From contig OZ025869.1 of NCBI GenBank assembly GCA_964019415.1, positions 607,501 to 671,500 of the forward strand: a stretch of DNA of 64,000 bases. Reading direction: 5' to 3'. Origin of the DNA: Ianthella basta (lineage: Eukaryota; Porifera; Demospongiae; Verongiida; Ianthellidae). The position numbers were made by a program, and so were the translations under genes. The notes under the pieces are model-generated. The model saw nothing but the letters and a program-made list of their open reading frames with translations, ran no database searches and was not told where the DNA came from. Positions 58,540-64,000 of the stretch are shown one piece after another. The stretch's first letter is position 1. Each line of letters begins with the position of its first letter.

Positions 58540-59131
58540 CCCTCTGACACTGTACAACGCATCAGGAAAGCTATTGTGTGGGCCAACTAACCGTAACAGG
58601 TACCTGTGCGATCATCTGACGTTCCACACTTATCACATCCCTTACAATTTTGTGTGCGGAAGGGCAGTCGGTTATGGGTATTATATTAATGTTGCTTTCC
58701 ACTATAGTGCCTCAAGTGGATTCAATACAATTAATAGTGCCTATCTCAGTGGGCTCTCCATCACTAACCAGTACAATAGACAACGTTCACATATTTGGAG
58801 CTATGCAGCAGGCCAATCTGACTCCGGTACAATCAACTGTCCCTGTGCTCTAAACGCTGGTAGAGCTCCTCCATCATTTGTTGGCCCTGACTACTATTGT
58901 GAGTCAGGTACTCACACGTCGCCATCCGAGCAATGGTACACCTCCACCCCACTGTGGGACGGCAAAGGTTGTTACAGTGGTAGCAATTGCTGCAATCCAA
59001 CTCATGCACCTTGGTTCCGGAAGTTCTTGAAGGTAGAGGCAACTTCTGATATTGAAGTTCGCTGGTGCCATCCGCATGGCAATACAAATGACAAAATTGG
59101 CATTGAGCTGCTTGAAGTTTACGTGTACTAA
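58540..59131 (+). pseudogene. B4: 5'-truncated collagen / fibrinogen-like gene
   Basis: Homology to B2 begins abruptly at about 58540 within the C-terminal domain ([17 protein letters not shown]) and runs open to IELLEVYVY and the stop at 59129-59131. The missing part is the promoter, signal peptide, collagen stretch and the first third of the fibrinogen-like domain. The sequence before the break is unrelated, with GGGGGCACTCTC and CCCCTGGTGCCCCCTGG repeats. The remaining 190 or so codons show no damage ([56 protein letters not shown]). So the truncation is recent, or the rest is read from another start. Confidence 0.85.
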
Positions 59132-61200
59132 CTCTTTAGCTGCTTGGCTTCATACAGCAGTAGTTGTCTATATTGTAGCTTTCTGTTTTCATGTAATTCT
59201 CTGTAGTTGTTAGGGACTCTATAATTTCCTGTAGCAGCAGTTTTCTGTAGCCATTTTGTCAGCAGCTGTAGTTTCTTTGTCTCCGTTTCTGTAACTGAGT
59301 TTATTTACTACAAGTGTTTGTTAATTGTAGTGTTTACATTTGTCATGTAGTTTGAGTGACTCATTGTAGTCTTCTCCGAAGTGGCAAAGCATTGGAATAT
59401 GGTCAGGATGTCAAATGCAGAATAAATAATCACATACTGTACATATTGCTGACTCAGCACCTTGCACACCACACTCACTTGCAATGGACTTTTCTGTGCA
59501 AACCAAACAATGCTTTGTTTTCTTAGTTGCTAAGCTACCATACAATACATCCAAGAAAAGTGTTAAACTTCCTTTATTCTTCGATCACACAGTTGTGTAT
59601 GAGCTAAGGTGCACCCCAAAGAGGAAGGCATAACTTCCCTATATAGTTCAGACACACACTGAAACTATCCTCCATGTGATGCATGAACCATGCAATGCTT
59701 AGTAACTTGTGTATGATGGTCTACTCCAGTGTATGCAGTGCACAGATGCACAATTGTAGTATAGTAGTATAATATATGGGCATGCATATGTCAACACATG
59801 AATATACCCTCACCACATTGTCCAGGACAACATGGCACATGAACTGAGCAAACAGTAACCAATGAATGAGCGTATACACATGCACACATGTATGTATGTA
59901 TGCAACAGCACACACACAAGTATACCACATGAACTGGCACTAATACATGCACTGTTGTGGGTGTATATACCTACAATAATACACATATCTGCACGTACTG
60001 CAAGTACAGTATACACATGAATACACATGTTGTACATGCTGTACTGAAAAAAATGCAAACAGTATTATATTCAAACAAGCATAATGTGTATGTATGTATG
60101 TACATACATGCATGTGCATGGCAATGTACTCAAGTACACACATCGACACATGCACAAATACACAGTCATATATTAGCTAGGTTATATCAGTTTGAGGTGA
60201 TGGGTGCCACCAAATATTGATCCATGTACTTTGGCAAAGGGGAGGTTGACTAAAGGTAGCTTTCTTCAGGGACATGTATTAATTATGTGTCATCACGTTG
60301 ATGGTTGAGAGTAACTGTACATGTGTGGTCATGTCCCAGACTACACCTGTACCACAGGTGGTGGGCATGTTGCTGTGGTGTGACATTCCTCCAGTGGAGG
60401 CGAGTTGCTGCAGTTGGTTGCATGTGCCATGAACATGAATCTGGCAGTACAGTACAAACTGACCAATCAGATGAGCCATGGCTGATGACACATTTAACAT
60501 CTTATGCATCTATATAGCTGGTCTTTATAGTTATGTTACTGGGGGGGAGGAAGGAGGCAGTTGTAACATTGAGTTCTAATTACATACATATGTACATCCA
60601 GCATGAAGTCATCCACACATTTGTGAACACAACAGCAGTAGATACTGTACCCAGTGCAGATCTGTGTTGTGTCTTATTTGTGGGATAAAGTGTGTGATGT
60701 TGTTGTCTTCCTCATTAGCTACTTGCACTGAGCAAGTAGCTAGCTGTATGGCTCCATGATCAGACTATATCAGTGATTATTCCTAGAATTGAATCTGCAT
60801 GCCTACAGGTATTATAATTGAAGCATGCCAAACGACAAATGCATAATGTATAAGTTGCATTTTGGACTGTACATGTGTGCACATGAATGAATGAGGTCAT
60901 GAATGCAGTGTGGCACGCCATGCCGTGGTTACTGGTTGTGGCGTTCTGTTTTAAGGAACATGTCTGAGTGAGTCAAACAGTATTTTTTGCAATCACTTCC
61001 TGTCTTGTATTGGGGCTTATATAGTGAGGTATACATTGCATAAGTCTGTCATTGCAGGCTGCTCAAGTTTCAGAGCTAGTCACCTCCTAATGTGTAGGAC
61101 ATTGTCATCATGGAGGTTGTCACATCTGTTACATAGTGACATGTACAGTGTGTTATAGTTCATCACTATGCATGTGTCATCTTGAGGGCCCAGAGCAATG
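59132..61200. other. B4 3' flank and U4 leader
   Basis: 59140-59340 shares TGTAGCAGCAGTTTTCTGT with the B1 3' flank. From about 60180 the sequence is the U leader also found at 37900-39100. No gene. Confidence 0.55.
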
Positions 61201-61237
61201 GTCCCATCACTAACTCTCTGCATCAGTCTGCTGCTTG

Positions 61238-61355
<118 letters not shown>

Positions 61356-62199
61356 ATGCGTGCATGCATATATGTGTGCGTGTGTGGCGTGTATGCGTGA
61401 GGTTGACTTTACTTTTGTGGTCAATTGTCCAAAGTGTATTAGTGTTGGTTTTCTCATTTCTCCAGAGCCTTCATGAGGTCGTTGTAAAGTTGTAAAGTTG
61501 GACACCTGACATGAACACCAGACGGCAGCTACATATGTGTATACATGACTATGTACATTATACAAAGTTGGCACTGAACATGACTTTAATTGATGCATGG
61601 CATGACTTTGATTCTAGCAAATTTCCTGGTATGTGAATAGCTTATTCTTAACTAGCCATGCACACACATGCATGGGACATTCAGCATTACCCCCACTTTA
61701 TGCACAGGGAATGTTTAGCTAAAACATATATAAATCATCGGTAGTTATGTGTACATATAGTTATATACTATGTATATGTATGGTTTCAGGATCCATCATG
61801 CAGTCAGCGTGTACATGTGCAGCCATGCAATTATACATTCATTACATCGTATTGTGCACGCCTGAATCGTGATCAGTGTATAGGTCATGATCACACAGAA
61901 CAGTTTAGCTGTAATTACAGTAATGTATTTCATATAATGCAGCCACCCTATAGCCCCCTGCATTGAGCTTGTATGCGTGGGATTGCATGGAGCTAGTCGG
62001 ACCCACTAGATTGCATGATTATTATGCGCGCCCCAAATTACGTCATGGCTCGAGCCTATAGGATCGATGCGTGTTGCATATAATAGGATTGTCCTGCTCG
62101 CATACAACTGTATGGCAGTGTGGGCCGTACGTGGCGACGTGGACGTTGTCATATGGTTTCGGAGCCGCGCCCTTTTCAGCACAAACATGTCTGCGGAGT

Positions 62200-63360
<1,161 letters not shown>

Positions 63361-63439
63361 GTGTAATTGCTTTTGTCAGTGCACTGGGCCTGTCAATAGT
63401 GAGCAGTGGAAGCAACAGTTAGGGTAGAACCAAACCAAC

Positions 63440-64000
63440 ACTTCAGATAGCCACCCAAATGGTTCTTATAGTTATGCTCCTTTCACACGTGCTGAAATTG
63501 ACTGAACCCAAGTTGATGATTTCACGTACGTAGTCCACTTAACCCAGTTTGAATTGGGCTAGCAAGTTGGTTAGTCCTTACTTATGATATAGGTTTGAAC
63601 TGAGCGAACTCTCCATTGTTGAGTGGGTACAGCAGCATGAGGATGTGTCTGGACTATAGCTACTCCTGTGCCTCGCCTGACAGTCCTTTACTGCAGGCAT
63701 GTGATGGCCAGATTAATCAGTACATTGAGAAATAACCATCTCCATGCTCATACCGTTCTTCAGCAACACCTACACTCTCCTACTAATGTCACTTATGAGA
63801 TGTCATCACCTCTGTGCTGTGTGCCTTAATTCTACACAGCCACAAGAACAAGAGAACGTGAGCCCACAATGCATGTGGATGCCATCTATGATCACTTTGT
63901 AATATTACTATGCTAATGAACAATGGTTTATGCCATGTAAAATGATACCGAATGCCTTAGATTCACATCCTCAACTCATGAATGTTTGCAACACTTCACT
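63440..64000. repeat. Duplicate of 1140-1700 and 42290-42880, cut by window end
   Basis: Same flank as follows U1 and U3, showing that the array continues past the window. Confidence 0.75.

Overview
The window is animal nuclear DNA, most likely from a demosponge. The main evidence is two secreted, short-collagen gene families. One matches the sponge short-chain collagen C4 / spongin type: a short Gly-X-Y segment followed by a Cys-rich C-terminal domain. The other has a short Gly-X-Y stretch followed by a fibrinogen-like domain of a type I know from sponges and cnidarians. Short introns (84-94 bp), TATA promoters, long (TG)n tracts and abundant DNA transposons also fit. I cannot name the species.

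The locus is a tandem multigene array. The order is: U block (Sema-related unit, +), C4-type collagen gene (-), fibrinogen-like collagen gene B (+), repeated. Copies are U1 (1-2340), C4-1 (3213-4125), B1 (10855-12117); U2 (about 14390-16480), C4-2 (20115-21017), B2 (23243-24628); C4-3 (29622-30530), B3 (35918-37223) with no U block before them; U3 (about 38000-43560), C4-4 (44595-45491), B4 (58540-59131); and U4 (about 60200-64000). Copies differ in state. C4-2, C4-3, B1 and B2 read open. C4-1 has a nonsense codon, C4-4 has lost its usual splice acceptor, B3 has a one-base frameshift and B4 is 5'-truncated. Further C4 relics lie at 31800-32060, 46843-46905 and 46940-48000. Only U3 retains a substantial plexin/semaphorin-like Sema domain.

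Mobile elements interrupt the array. The most striking is a 5,845-bp DNA transposon (49203-55047) with terminal inverted repeats of about 330 bp, a 6-bp target-site duplication, an intact 418-aa DDE integrase-type transposase and a convergent, multi-exon HECT E3 ubiquitin ligase gene. It sits in a local repeat of which an uninterrupted copy is present at 33270-33440. Its features resemble the eukaryotic IS3EU group. Others are a 5'-truncated non-LTR retrotransposon tail (12702-14126), a hAT-like element of 826 bp with a 5-bp duplication (16660-17485), Tigger-like MITEs (9699-9877, 25659-25818) and a foldback element nested inside the HECT gene.

Much of the remaining sequence is duplicated non-coding DNA, microsatellites and minisatellites. 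A run of 200 N marks an assembly gap at 21545-21744. Functionally the intact genes probably encode secreted extracellular-matrix proteins: C4-type collagens of the spongin class, and collagen/fibrinogen-like proteins whose role I do not know.
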